DNA of 64,000 bases, from assembly GCF_003003215.1 (NCBI RefSeq), contig NZ_PVUF01000002.1, positions 62,001 through 126,000 of the forward strand, written 5' to 3'. Below are positions 7,686 to 16,616 of the stretch, piece after piece; position 1 is the first letter of the stretch, and every line of letters starts with the position of its first letter. Below the pieces are notes generated by a model that was not told the DNA's origin, searched no databases, and saw only the letters and a program-made list of their open reading frames with translations. Made by a program: the position numbers and the translations under genes. Source of the stretch: Tritonibacter scottomollicae (GTDB lineage: Bacteria; Pseudomonadota; Alphaproteobacteria; Rhodobacterales; Rhodobacteraceae).

Positions 7686-8771
7686 ATGACACTCAAAACG
7701 GCCACCATCGTGTCCGCCATCGCGCTCGGTGCCACTGCCGCCTCGGCGGACGAAGTGCGCGTCTACAACTGGTCCGACTATATCGACGAATCACTGCTAG
7801 AGAAATTTGAGCAGGAAACCGGCATCGACCTGATCTACGACGTCTTCGACTCCAACGAGCTTCTGGAGACCAAGATGCTTGCTGGCGGCTCCGGCTATGA
7901 CGTCGTGGTGCCCACCGGCTCCTTCCTGCAGCGTCAGGTTCAGGCTGGTGTGTTCCAGAAGATCGACCAATCGAAGCTGGAGAACTACGGCAACATCTGG
8001 GATGTGATCCAGGACCGCACCGCACGGTTTGATCCGGACAATGCCTATTCCATCAACTACATGTGGGGCACCACCGGCATCGGCGCCAATCTCGGTAAAG
8101 TCACCGAAGCGCTGGGTGAGGATGCTCCCGTGGACAGCCTGGCACTGGTGTTTGACCCTGCCAACATGGAAAAACTCTCCAACTGCGGCGTGCATTTCCT
8201 CGACGCCCCGGACGAATTGATCCCGGCGGCGCTCACGTATCTCGGCCTCGACCCGAACAGCCACGACAAGGATGACCTCGAGCAGGCCGCAGGCGTTCTG
8301 GAAGCGGTGCGCCCCCATGTGCAGAAGTTCCACTCCTCCGAATATATCAACGCGCTGGCCAATGGTGATATCTGTGTGGCCTTCGGCTGGTCCGGCGATA
8401 TCCTGCAGGCCCGCGATCGCGCCGCCGAGGCCGACAACGGTGTCGAAATCGCCTTTAACGCACCCTCCGAAGGGGCGTTGATGTGGTTCGACCAGATGGC
8501 GATCCCGGTGGATGCACCCAACCCGGAAGCCGCGCATAAGTTCCTCGACTTCATCCTTGATGCCGAGAACATGGCCGCCGCCTCCAACTACGTCTACTAC
8601 GCCAACGGCAACAAGGCCTCGCAAGAGTTCCTGGCCGAGGACGTGATCGGAGATCCGGCGATCTACCCGACCCCCGCGGCGATGGACAACACCTACATCA
8701 AGGCCCCGTACCCGCAAAAAGTGCAGCGCGTGGTGACGCGCCTGTGGACCCGAGTAAAGTCCGGCACCTGA
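7686..8771 (+). CDS. potF: putrescine-type ABC transporter periplasmic binding protein PotF
   Basis: Periplasmic polyamine receptor, 361 residues, first gene of a five-gene plus operon. The ATG at 7686 follows the strong ribosome binding site AGGGGAGA and opens a signal peptide (MTLKTATIVSAIALGATAASA). The mature protein begins like PotF/SpuD (DEVRVYNWSDYIDESLLEKF). It keeps GSGYDVVVPTGSFLQRQVQA, a cluster of NYMWGTTGIG and the late VYYANGNKASQEF segment typical of this group. Similar proteins bind putrescine or spermidine; choosing between them would need a structural model. Confidence 0.93.
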   Translation: MTLKTATIVSAIALGATAASADEVRVYNWSDYIDESLLEKFEQETGIDLIYDVFDSNELLETKMLAGGSGYDVVVPTGSFLQRQVQAGVFQKIDQSKLENYGNIWDVIQDRTARFDPDNAYSINYMWGTTGIGANLGKVTEALGEDAPVDSLALVFDPANMEKLSNCGVHFLDAPDELIPAALTYLGLDPNSHDKDDLEQAAGVLEAVRPHVQKFHSSEYINALANGDICVAFGWSGDILQARDRAAEADNGVEIAFNAPSEGALMWFDQMAIPVDAPNPEAAHKFLDFILDAENMAAASNYVYYANGNKASQEFLAEDVIGDPAIYPTPAAMDNTYIKAPYPQKVQRVVTRLWTRVKSGT

Positions 8772-8794
8772 TCCGTTATCAGGCCGATCCTTAC

Positions 8795-8820
8795 GGCAGG
8801 GCGTGCTTTTGCGCCCTGCC
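8795..8820 (+). promoter_or_regulatory. intercistronic hairpin between potF and potG
   Basis: GGCAGGGCG at 8795-8803 pairs with CGCCCTGCC at 8812-8820 around an 8-base loop; no T-run follows. It lies 24 bases past the potF stop and 41 before potG. This matches the placement of the hairpin behind the other binding-protein gene at 2736-2762, so an mRNA-stabilising or attenuating role is likely. Confidence 0.55.
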
Positions 8821-8861
8821 CTCACTGACAGACAAGAACGGGCCGGCCACACGCCGCCCGC

Positions 8862-10001
8862 ATGGGGGCAGATTTGGCAGTACCGGTTTTTGAACCCTGG
8901 ACCGATCCGCAGGCGAAGCCGCTGATCCAGTTCCAGAACGTGACCAAGCGCTTTGGCGATTTCACCGCGATCGACGACCTGACCATCGACATCTTCGAGT
9001 GCGAGTTCTTTGCGCTACTGGGGCCATCGGGCTGTGGCAAAACCACGATGATGCGCATGCTCGCCGGGTTCGAAGCCCCTACTGAGGGCAAGATTTTCCT
9101 TGCTGGTCAGGATATTGCCCCCGTTCCGCCGAACCAGCGCGCGGTCAACATGATGTTCCAGTCCTATGCGCTGTTCCCGCATCTGAGCATCTGGGAAAAC
9201 ATCGCCTTCGGTCTCAAGCGCGAGGGCATGCCCCGCGCCGAGATCGCCGCCCGCGTTGAAGAAATGCTGCGGTTGACGCGACTGGAGAAATTCGCCCGCC
9301 GCAAGCCGCATCAGATCTCCGGCGGCCAACGCCAGCGAGTTGCCTTGGCCCGCAGCCTCGCCAAAGCTCCGAAATTACTGCTGCTCGATGAACCACTCGG
9401 CGCGCTGGACCGCAAGCTGCGCGAGGAGACCCAGTTCGAGCTGATGGACATCCAGGAAAAAACCGGCACCACCTTCGTGATCGTGACCCACGATCAGGAA
9501 GAGGCGATGACCGTGGCCAGCCGGGTCGCGGTGATGGACAATGGCAAGGTGATCCAGGTGGCCACCCCCGCCGACATCTACGAAGCGCCGAATTCGTCAT
9601 ATGTGGCTGATTTCATTGGAGACGTGAACCTCATCCAGGGTCAGGCCACCGCCACCGGCGAGGATACTTATGCCCTGCATTGGCGCGAGGGCGCGGCGCC
9701 GCTGACCATCAAGTCGCCCAATGCGATCTCCGACGGGCAAACCGCGCATCTGGCGATCCGGCCCGAAAAGGTCACCATCAGCGCCGACAAGCCCGAAGGG
9801 GCTGACAATGTGGTTCAGGGCAAGGTGCTGGACATCGCCTATCTCGGCAATCTCTCCACCTATCACGTGGAGCTGCCCACCGGGGATGTGATCAAGGCGC
9901 AGACGGCGAACACCCGCCGCATTTCGCGCCGTGCCTACACTTGGGAAGACACCGTCTGGCTGTCCTGGACAGCCACCGGCGGCGTCTTGTTGGCCGACTG
10001 A
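8862..10001 (+). CDS. potG: putrescine ABC transporter ATP-binding protein PotG
   Basis: ATPase of the PotFGHI importer, 379 residues. Walker A GPSGCGKT is at residues 54-61. It has the Q-loop MMFQSYALFPHLS, signature ISGGQRQRVALARSLAK, Walker B LLLLDEPLGALDRKLREE, switch histidine in FVIVTHDQEEAMTVAS, and a TOBE-like C-terminal domain. There is no strong ribosome binding site before the ATG. The stop overlaps the potH start by one base (TGATG), so potG and potH are translationally coupled. Confidence 0.94.
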   Translation: MGADLAVPVFEPWTDPQAKPLIQFQNVTKRFGDFTAIDDLTIDIFECEFFALLGPSGCGKTTMMRMLAGFEAPTEGKIFLAGQDIAPVPPNQRAVNMMFQSYALFPHLSIWENIAFGLKREGMPRAEIAARVEEMLRLTRLEKFARRKPHQISGGQRQRVALARSLAKAPKLLLLDEPLGALDRKLREETQFELMDIQEKTGTTFVIVTHDQEEAMTVASRVAVMDNGKVIQVATPADIYEAPNSSYVADFIGDVNLIQGQATATGEDTYALHWREGAAPLTIKSPNAISDGQTAHLAIRPEKVTISADKPEGADNVVQGKVLDIAYLGNLSTYHVELPTGDVIKAQTANTRRISRRAYTWEDTVWLSWTATGGVLLAD

Positions 10002-10882
10002 TGCGCCGCTTTGTCCTGATCGCCGTCCCTTATGTCTGGCTCCTGGCGCTGTTTCTGGTGCCCTTTGTCATCGTTCTGAAAATCTCGTTGTCGGATGCGG
10101 CCATTGCGCGCCCGCCCTATGTTCCGCAATTCGACTGGGTTGAAGGCATCTGGGCCTTCCTGTCACAGCTGGATTTCGAGAACTTCACATGGCTCATAGA
10201 GGATGACCTCTACTGGAAGGCCTATCTCAGCAGCCTGCAGATCGCGCTCACCTCGACCTTGCTGACGCTGATCGTGGGCTACCCGATCGCCTATGGCATG
10301 GCCCGCGCACCGCAGGAATGGCGCCCGACGCTGATGATGCTCGTGATTCTGCCGTTCTGGACCTCCTTCCTGATCCGCGTCTATGCGTGGAAGGGAATCC
10401 TGTCGAACGAAGGCTTCCTCAATCAGTTCCTGATGTGGACGGGTCTGGTGTCAGAACCGCTGCAGATCCTGAACACCACCACCGCGGTCTATATCGGCAT
10501 CGTCTATACCTATCTGCCATTCATGATCTTGCCGATCTATGCGGCTCTGGAGCGCATGGACGACAGCCTGATCGAAGCCGCCGAGGATCTCGGCTGTTCG
10601 CGCATGTCGGCCTTCTGGCTGGTGACCATACCCCTCTCCAAGGGCGGCATCATCGCAGGCTGTTTCCTCGTCTTCATTCCGGCGATGGGCGAATTCGTGA
10701 TCCCCTCACTGCTGGGCGGGTCGGATACGCTGATGATCGGCAAGGTGCTGTGGGAGGAGTTCTTCTCCAACCGGGACTGGCCGGTGGCAAGCGCCGTGGC
10801 GGTGATCCTCTTGCTGATCCTGGTGGTGCCGATCGTGCTGTTCCAGCGTAACCAGCAGAAAGAACAGGAGGGCGACGCATGA
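10001..10882 (+). CDS. potH: putrescine ABC transporter permease PotH
   Basis: Inner-membrane permease, 293 residues, the usual PotH length. It starts MRRFVLIAVPYVWLLALFLV and has six predicted helices. The EAA loop is IEAAEDLGCSRMSAFWLVTI, followed by IPAMGEFVIPSLLGGSDTLM, a PotH/PotB signature segment. The start was taken at the ATG overlapping the potG stop rather than the upstream ATG at 9941, which lies inside potG. It overlaps potI by four bases (ATGA). Confidence 0.94.
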   Translation: MRRFVLIAVPYVWLLALFLVPFVIVLKISLSDAAIARPPYVPQFDWVEGIWAFLSQLDFENFTWLIEDDLYWKAYLSSLQIALTSTLLTLIVGYPIAYGMARAPQEWRPTLMMLVILPFWTSFLIRVYAWKGILSNEGFLNQFLMWTGLVSEPLQILNTTTAVYIGIVYTYLPFMILPIYAALERMDDSLIEAAEDLGCSRMSAFWLVTIPLSKGGIIAGCFLVFIPAMGEFVIPSLLGGSDTLMIGKVLWEEFFSNRDWPVASAVAVILLLILVVPIVLFQRNQQKEQEGDA

Positions 10883-11697
10883 AACGTCTGAGCGCATTCA
10901 ATGTGGTCTCGCTGACGCTGGGCTTTGCCTTTCTCTATATCCCGATGCTGATCCTGATCCTGTTTTCCTTCAACGAAAGCAAGCTGGTGACGGTCTGGTC
11001 TGGGTTCTCGACGAAATGGTACGGCGAGCTGATGCAGAACGAGGCGATGCTGCAAGCTGCCTGGGTCACGATCAAAGTTGCGGTAATCTCCTCCAGCATT
11101 GCCACCGTGCTGGGCACCATGGCCGCCTACGTCATGGTGCGCAGCGGCCGCTTTCTGGGCCGGACCCTGTTTTCCGGTATGATCTATGCGCCGCTGGTGA
11201 TGCCCGAGGTGATCACCGGTCTGTCGCTGCTGCTGCTGTTCATCGGCATTGGGCTGGACCGCGGCGTGCTGACCATCGTGCTGGCGCATACCACCTTTTC
11301 CATGTGCTACGTCTCGGTGGTGGTCTCCTCGCGGCTGGCGACCTTTGACATGTCGCTGGAAGAGGCGGCGCGGGATCTGGGCTGTTCGCAGGCGCAGGCC
11401 TTCCGGCTGGTGACCCTGCCGATCATCGCGCCAGCGGTGGTCTCCGGCTGGCTTCTGGCCTTCACTCTGTCGCTGGACGATCTGGTGATCGCCTCGTTCA
11501 CCACAGGCCCTGCCGCAACCACCCTGCCGATCAAGATCTTCTCGGCGGTGCGTCTTGGGGTCAGCCCGGAGATCAACGCGCTGTCGACCATCATGATCGG
11601 CATCGTGACAGTTGGCGTGATCAGCGCCTCACTGGTCAGCAAACGGGCGCTGGTGAAACAACGACGGGAGGAACAGGAAGCGGTACGCGCAACATGA
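10879..11697 (+). CDS. potI: putrescine ABC transporter permease PotI
   Basis: Partner permease of PotH, 272 residues and about six helices. The EAA loop is LEEAARDLGCSQAQAFRLVT, followed by the family-typical LSLDDLVIASFTTGPAATTL and LPIKIFSAVRLGVSPEINAL. It overlaps potH by four bases upstream and the oxidase gene by four bases downstream, so it is deep in one tightly coupled operon. Length and motifs are ordinary, unlike the two extended permeases at 1-2643. Confidence 0.94.
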   Translation: MKRLSAFNVVSLTLGFAFLYIPMLILILFSFNESKLVTVWSGFSTKWYGELMQNEAMLQAAWVTIKVAVISSSIATVLGTMAAYVMVRSGRFLGRTLFSGMIYAPLVMPEVITGLSLLLLFIGIGLDRGVLTIVLAHTTFSMCYVSVVVSSRLATFDMSLEEAARDLGCSQAQAFRLVTLPIIAPAVVSGWLLAFTLSLDDLVIASFTTGPAATTLPIKIFSAVRLGVSPEINALSTIMIGIVTVGVISASLVSKRALVKQRREEQEAVRAT

Positions 11698-13001
11698 TGC
11701 GCCGGATCTTCCCCGACTATGCCTATGGTCTCGGCCCGCGCAGTAATTGCTGGTGGGACGAGACCTGCCCCGCCCCGAGCTGGCCGCGCCTCGAAGATAC
11801 CCGGCAGGTGGATGTGGCTATTGTAGGGGGCGGTTTCACCGGCCTCTCCACAGCGCTGCATTTGGCCGAAGCAGGTCTCGAGGTCGCGGTGCTGGAGGCC
11901 GAGACACCCGGCTGGGGGGCGTCCGGGCGCAATGGCGGTTTTTGTTGCATCGGCGGGGCCAAACTCGGCTCACACGCAATGGCGCGCCTGCACGGGGAGC
12001 GCGAGCCGCAGGTCTATCAGGCGGGCGAGGAGAGCGCTGTCCACCTTGTTGAACATCTGATTGCCCGCCATGGCATCAACGCTGACACCCACTCGCAAGG
12101 TGAAACGGTTATGGCGCACCGCCCCAAGGCACGGGACGCGCTGATGAAAGAAGCGCGTGCCTCAGGGGCCGAATTCATCGATGGCCCCGATCTCGTCAAA
12201 AACGGGCTTGGGGGCGAATTCCATGGTGCCCTGACCACACCAACGGGCTTCGCTCTCAACCCGCGCAAATATCTATTTGGGCTTGCGAGCGCTGCGCAGT
12301 CCGCAGGGGCGGAACTATATCAAAACAGTGCAGCTCTCGACGTGCAGAACAATGGTGGGCGGTGGCATATCTCCAGCCCCAAGGGCCGGTTGAGCGCATC
12401 GCGCTTGGTCATCGCCACCAATGGTTACTCCAGTGAAAACCTGCCTGACTGGCTTGGCGGACGTTACATGCCCGCGCAGTCGACGGTGATGGTAACAAGG
12501 CCGATCACGCCAGAAGAACAGGCCGCGCAAGGATGGAGCACGGCGCAAATGGCCTATGACACCCGTCATATGCTGCATTATTTTCGCCTGATGCCCGACG
12601 GTCGTTTTCTGTTTGGCATGCGCGGCGGTCTGACATCGTCTCCCCGCTCAGAAGCTAAGATCCGCGCCCTGCTGCGCCGCCATTTCGAGCAACTGTTCCC
12701 CGCCTGGCGTCAGGTTGAAACCACCCATAGCTGGTCTGGCATGGTCTGCCTGTCGCGCAACCTCGTTCCGTTTGTGGGGGCCGTGCCCGAGCATCCAGGC
12801 CTGTTTGCCGGGCTGTGCTATCACGGCAATGGCGTTGCGATGGGCAGCTATGCGGGCGCATTGTTGGGCGACCTCGTGCAAGGCAAGGCACCAACTCTCC
12901 CCTACTCCAGGATCATGCAACGATTGCCGAAGTTTCCGCTGGGCCGTGCGCGCCGTGCTTTGATGCCGCCTGCCTATGCGGCTCTGGGTTTGCTGGACTG
13001 A
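11694..13001 (+). CDS. FAD-dependent amine oxidoreductase, PuuB/OrdL-like (DAO family)
   Basis: Likely oxidises an amine derived from imported polyamine, such as gamma-glutamylputrescine, in the cytoplasm; 435 residues. The N-terminal segment ends in the Rossmann motif VAIVGGGFTGLSTALHLAEA, followed by the acidic ribose-binding turn VLEAETPGWGASGRNGGF. The C-terminal FAD contact is FAGLCYHGNGVAMGSYAGA, typical of the DAO/OrdL group. It overlaps potI by four bases, the strongest context evidence for a polyamine substrate. No glutamylputrescine synthetase or amidase lies in this window. The 3' end overlaps the convergent kinase-like gene by 28 bases. Confidence 0.88.
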   Translation: MMRRIFPDYAYGLGPRSNCWWDETCPAPSWPRLEDTRQVDVAIVGGGFTGLSTALHLAEAGLEVAVLEAETPGWGASGRNGGFCCIGGAKLGSHAMARLHGEREPQVYQAGEESAVHLVEHLIARHGINADTHSQGETVMAHRPKARDALMKEARASGAEFIDGPDLVKNGLGGEFHGALTTPTGFALNPRKYLFGLASAAQSAGAELYQNSAALDVQNNGGRWHISSPKGRLSASRLVIATNGYSSENLPDWLGGRYMPAQSTVMVTRPITPEEQAAQGWSTAQMAYDTRHMLHYFRLMPDGRFLFGMRGGLTSSPRSEAKIRALLRRHFEQLFPAWRQVETTHSWSGMVCLSRNLVPFVGAVPEHPGLFAGLCYHGNGVAMGSYAGALLGDLVQGKAPTLPYSRIMQRLPKFPLGRARRALMPPAYAALGLLD

Positions 13002-13819
13002 AGCGCGGCCATCTCCAGCCCCATCGCATCAAGATCTCCACGCCAGCAGCAGTAGGCCGCCATGCGCCAGTGGAACCAGGGCTTCAGCGCGTAGTACCGT
13101 GCGACAACGCGATGATCCGGATATGCGGCAGCGAATTGCGCTTCTTCATCACGCGTCAGAACATTCCCACGATAAAGCGACTGCATCGCCGGTGACAGGA
13201 ACATCGCCAGATCCTCTGCCGGATCACCGTTCTGAGGACATTGCCAATCGATCAGCGCCAACGTCCCGTCATGCGCCAGTAGATTGCCCGGAACCGGATC
13301 ACCATGAATAAGGCAGGTCTGCGCGACGGCAGGCACCAGGCCGATAGGTTTGCAGTCCATCAACGCTTTTCCGCCCGGACACTCCTGCAGGATCGTCACA
13401 GTTTGTGCTTCCAGCGCGCGCGATCCATTGCATCCCTTTGGAAGGTCATCGAAACCTGCCTGATCGTGCAAGATCCCCAGCAACCGTGCCACATGCGCTG
13501 TGTCCTCCTGCCAAGGCGCGCCAGCAAGATGGCTGTAGATCAACCAGTCCTGATTCTCCCACGATCCATGCGCGATGTAGCGTGGCGCCATGCCAGTGCC
13601 GCCCAGCGCCTTGAGGACCTCGCGCTCCCGGATCGGGTCGTTTGCAAACAGTGGGTTGCTGCGACGGGCGGGGTAGAGTTTCACCACAAGATCGCCGGAT
13701 TTCCAGACATGATTGCTACGCCCCCCCAGCAGCTGGGTCGGCTCCAATAGAGACCAGCCCTGCCGCGCAAGATGGCGAAACAGGGCTGGGTCTGTCTGTG
13801 TCTGCTCCGGTGTCAGCAT
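12974..13819 (-). CDS. aminoglycoside phosphotransferase / choline kinase family protein
   Basis: Small-molecule kinase fold of 281 residues. Visible are the catalytic loop CLIHGDPVPGNLLA (with the HGD..xxN pattern), the metal-binding LIDWQCPQNGDPAEDLAMF, and an N-lobe segment GGRSNHVWKSGDLVVKLY. Such proteins phosphorylate choline, ethanolamine, homoserine or sugars as well as aminoglycosides; the substrate cannot be named. It reads towards the polyamine oxidase and the 3' ends overlap by 28 bases. It may simply be a neighbour rather than part of the polyamine pathway. Confidence 0.82.
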   Translation of the reverse strand: MLTPEQTQTDPALFRHLARQGWSLLEPTQLLGGRSNHVWKSGDLVVKLYPARRSNPLFANDPIREREVLKALGGTGMAPRYIAHGSWENQDWLIYSHLAGAPWQEDTAHVARLLGILHDQAGFDDLPKGCNGSRALEAQTVTILQECPGGKALMDCKPIGLVPAVAQTCLIHGDPVPGNLLAHDGTLALIDWQCPQNGDPAEDLAMFLSPAMQSLYRGNVLTRDEEAQFAAAYPDHRVVARYYALKPWFHWRMAAYCCWRGDLDAMGLEMAALQSSKPRAA

Positions 13820-13885
13820 TTCTGCTCCGCCGTTCGCATCGCCGCCACGCCCCGGCGATCAGAGGGGCCTAGTCAATGCCGCAGG

Positions 13886-14584
13886 TCAGGAGGAGCCAGT
13901 GTCGGCATCCGGATCCCGAAGCGCGGTGACCGAGGATGCAAGGATGGCGCTTCCGCTCTCGAGGATCAAGGCAACTTCACCGTTGACGCTCTGGGTTTCC
14001 TCGACGCGACCGTAGACTTCCGCAACCTCGGACAGGATCACTTCATCATCGGAATAACTTTCGACAACGAATGTATAGGAACCCTCTGGCAAGGTCTCAC
14101 CATCGCCATTGTCCCCCTGCCACTGGTAGGGTTCGGCAGAGACCGGAAGATCGATACGCCCGACTTCATTCTCTTCTGCATCATAAATGACCATCTTCAC
14201 CTCATCGGCAACAGCAGCCGGATTTGGTGCGATGGCAACCGGGGTCGATCCGTCAAAGTGGGCGGCGGCCTGCGCACGAACCTCTTTACCAACCCAGCCG
14301 GTCAATTGAGACATGTTCGACAGCGACAGCGCGCTCAGCATGCTGGTCAGTGTTTCATTGGTCATGACCTGCTGTTCAACCGAGGAGAACTGCGCCAGCT
14401 GCGCGGTATAGTCTGACGAATCCATCGGCTCCAACGGATCCTGATACTTCGCCTGTGTCGTCATCAGCCGCAGAAAAGTCTCGAAATCGGACGTCAACGC
14501 CGACGTTGCGGATTGGCTACCAGCGGCTCCACCGCCACTATTTGTAGGCTGCAGAACGCCTGTCCCGGAAAGTTCCATAGTCAT
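13886..14584 (-). CDS. flgD: flagellar hook capping protein FlgD
   Basis: Caps the growing hook so FlgE subunits can assemble; exported by the flagellar type III system; 232 residues. The conserved N-terminal FlgD stretch is present (FETFLRLMTTQAKYQDPLEP, MDSSDYTAQLAQFSSVEQQV). A C-terminal FlgD Ig-like/tudor region follows (LPEGSYTFVVESYSDDEVIL). The gene begins 4 bases after the fliK stop, so both are in one transcript starting near 16.2 kb. Confidence 0.95.
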   Translation of the reverse strand: MTMELSGTGVLQPTNSGGGAAGSQSATSALTSDFETFLRLMTTQAKYQDPLEPMDSSDYTAQLAQFSSVEQQVMTNETLTSMLSALSLSNMSQLTGWVGKEVRAQAAAHFDGSTPVAIAPNPAAVADEVKMVIYDAEENEVGRIDLPVSAEPYQWQGDNGDGETLPEGSYTFVVESYSDDEVILSEVAEVYGRVEETQSVNGEVALILESGSAILASSVTALRDPDADTGSS

Positions 14585-14588
14585 CCTC

Positions 14589-16202
14589 TCAAATTCTCAT
14601 ATCCAGCCCATCGGCTGCAATGTTTAAGTGTTGCGACAGGGGCAGATCGGACTGACCCTCCTCAATCGCATCTCCCGCACCTTGAAGGCCGGCTCCACCA
14701 GTATCGCCAGAGCTGTCGCCGTCACCTGATTGCCCAGTCTGGGCATCAGATCCGAATTCGAAGGAAATATCGGAGAACCCCATATCCTTGAATTCGCGAG
14801 CGAGGTCCTGAATGTGCCGCCGCATCAAGTCTTCGGTCTCGGGCCGTTCTGCATTGATAACGACGGTGACCCCGACATCCGTTGTCGTGACCCGCATGTT
14901 GACATGGCCAAGTTCGCGCGGGTTCAGTGATACATCGACGTTGCGTTTGCCAGCAGTGGCGACTGCCTCAGCCAACTGCTGCGCTACGTGACGCGGTGTT
15001 TCTGCACGAAAACTCGATGCGCCTGAGCGTACCGACGCTTCGGCAAGCATCTGCGGCAATGCAAAACTCTCGGCCCCGCGCTGTGTCAGAATCTCTTCAC
15101 CGGGGCGAGGCGTATGTTCGCTGCCCGCGATAGCTGTCACCACCGCCGAAGTCGACTGAAGTACCGTATTGGCTACCAGGCTCTGTGATTGCGCGGTCGT
15201 CTGCACGCCACCAGCAGGATTTGCCACCCGCACGTCAGCTATATTCGCCTGAGCTCGCACGGTGGGTGACATCGCCACAGCCTGTACCGTCTGAGGCATT
15301 TCGCGCAGTCGAACGGGAGTGTCCTGCAGTTCGGCAGTCACTGGTTTGCCCGGAGTTTGCCCCTCAGGCTTTGTGAGCGCTGCGTGCGGAACCTCAGCCT
15401 GAGACCGGACGGCGGCAGGTTGCTGTCGTGCCACCTCCCGATGCCCGTCCAGCAGAACCGAAGTGCTGTTTCGAAGTTTCTGATCGGTCGCAATATCCGC
15501 ACGCGGTGAAGTCTCGCCCCCCATTTCCTTCGCCGAAATGGGAAGCGCGCCGCTCTGAGGAGCCGTATCAGCTCCACCCTTTGACGCGAGGCCGTCTGGT
15601 GCACGCGCAGCAGCTTTTCCATCAAGAGTGACATCGGATTTCGCCGCCGTCGCGCTGCTACCCGGGGCCGGGGGCAAAACAGCACCATCAGAACCCGTTT
15701 TGACGGCAGCTTCTTGTACCTGGGCAGACACCTCGGCCGACTGCAGCATCTCACCTTGCGTAGAATCGGGGTCAGTTCGGGTGCTCTGGAGCGGGATATC
15801 CATCAGAGGCTGTTCTTTTGGCCCATCGGAGCTCGCCTCGACAGGCTCGTCAGGCAGATCTGTCTCCCGCTCGAGCGACGATGCATCCCCCTCTTCATCG
15901 GGTGACGCTTCAGAGATTTCCTTTGAAGGGTCTCCACTCACCTCGGTGTCGGGCACCTCAGTCTTGGGCTCGCCGTCACCCTTGGCGTCATGAGTGATCG
16001 ATTCCTTTGGTTGAACTGGCGTTTCGCCCTCTTGCATCTCCGAATGCATGGCATCGCGTGCAGAGGTCTGGGCTTTCTTATTCGCGCCACCGGCAAGAAC
16101 GGACTCGAAGGTGTCCCCCCTAAGTCGCTTTGGGTCGGAGCGCTGAGTCGACTCAGCAGGCGTGCTGCCAACTGATTGAGTCGAAAGGAGTTTCGTAATC
16201 AT
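14589..16202 (-). CDS. fliK: flagellar hook-length control protein FliK
   Basis: Molecular ruler that sets hook length and switches export to filament proteins; 537 residues. The first 380 residues are low-complexity, rich in Glu, Asp, Ser, Pro and Thr, as usual for the ruler part. The conserved C-terminal Flg_hook domain is at about residues 410-500 (VDVSLNPRELGHVNMRVTTT, VTVVINAERPETEDLMRRHI, LAREFKDMGFSDISFEFGSD). It is the first gene of the minus flgD operon, divergent from the FlgJ-like gene across a 123-base regulatory region. Confidence 0.93.
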   Translation of the reverse strand: MITKLLSTQSVGSTPAESTQRSDPKRLRGDTFESVLAGGANKKAQTSARDAMHSEMQEGETPVQPKESITHDAKGDGEPKTEVPDTEVSGDPSKEISEASPDEEGDASSLERETDLPDEPVEASSDGPKEQPLMDIPLQSTRTDPDSTQGEMLQSAEVSAQVQEAAVKTGSDGAVLPPAPGSSATAAKSDVTLDGKAAARAPDGLASKGGADTAPQSGALPISAKEMGGETSPRADIATDQKLRNSTSVLLDGHREVARQQPAAVRSQAEVPHAALTKPEGQTPGKPVTAELQDTPVRLREMPQTVQAVAMSPTVRAQANIADVRVANPAGGVQTTAQSQSLVANTVLQSTSAVVTAIAGSEHTPRPGEEILTQRGAESFALPQMLAEASVRSGASSFRAETPRHVAQQLAEAVATAGKRNVDVSLNPRELGHVNMRVTTTDVGVTVVINAERPETEDLMRRHIQDLAREFKDMGFSDISFEFGSDAQTGQSGDGDSSGDTGGAGLQGAGDAIEEGQSDLPLSQHLNIAADGLDMRI

Positions 16203-16244
16203 GTTCCACCGGATGTTCTATCTCGTGTCCCTCCTAAATAACTC

Positions 16245-16273
16245 AAACCGGTTACGGCAATTTTAACCGGTTT
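16245..16273. promoter_or_regulatory. perfect inverted repeat with CtrA-like site between divergent flagellar operons
   Basis: AAACCGGTTA at 16245-16254 and TAACCGGTTT at 16264-16273 form a perfect 10-base inverted repeat with a 9-base spacer. Each arm contains the palindrome AACCGGTT. The inner sequence reads TTAC-N7-TTAA (16252-16266), one mismatch from the CtrA consensus TTAA-N7-TTAA known in alphaproteobacteria. CtrA controls flagellar genes in several Roseobacter relatives. The site lies between fliK and the FlgJ-like gene, suited to control both. Confidence 0.5.
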
Positions 16274-16325
16274 TTGTTCAAACTGACAAAATCGAAGAAT
16301 TCGACACACAAAGGACTGAGGCAAA

Positions 16326-16616
16326 ATGCCCGTATCAAACGTTTCGCTGCCCTCTGCGGCGGCTCCTTTGCAGCAGGTCGCCGACCCTCGGGACACCATG
16401 CTGCGTCAGGCTGCGATCGATCTCGAAGCCTCGTTTTTATCTGAAATGCTGAAGTCAGCCGGCCTGGGGAAATCGCCCGAAGCCTTTGGTGGTGGGTCCG
16501 GCGAAGATCAATTCGCCAGTCTCCTCGTCAATGAGCAAGCGCGTGCGATGGCCGAATCCGGCGGCATCGGCTTGGCAGAATCCATCTACAACTCACTGAA
16601 GGAGGCGCAAGAATGA
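16326..16616 (+). CDS. FlgJ-like rod-binding protein (rod-binding domain only)
   Basis: Small protein of 96 residues corresponding to the N-terminal rod-binding domain of FlgJ. It contains QAAIDLEASFLSEMLKSAGL and SGEDQFASLLVNEQARAMAE, the conserved core. The muramidase half of enterobacterial FlgJ is missing, which is usual in alphaproteobacteria, where a separate hydrolase opens the wall. It probably helps rod assembly in the periplasm. A TGAGG ribosome binding site precedes the ATG, and the stop overlaps the flgN start by four bases. Confidence 0.87.
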   Translation: MPVSNVSLPSAAAPLQQVADPRDTMLRQAAIDLEASFLSEMLKSAGLGKSPEAFGGGSGEDQFASLLVNEQARAMAESGGIGLAESIYNSLKEAQE

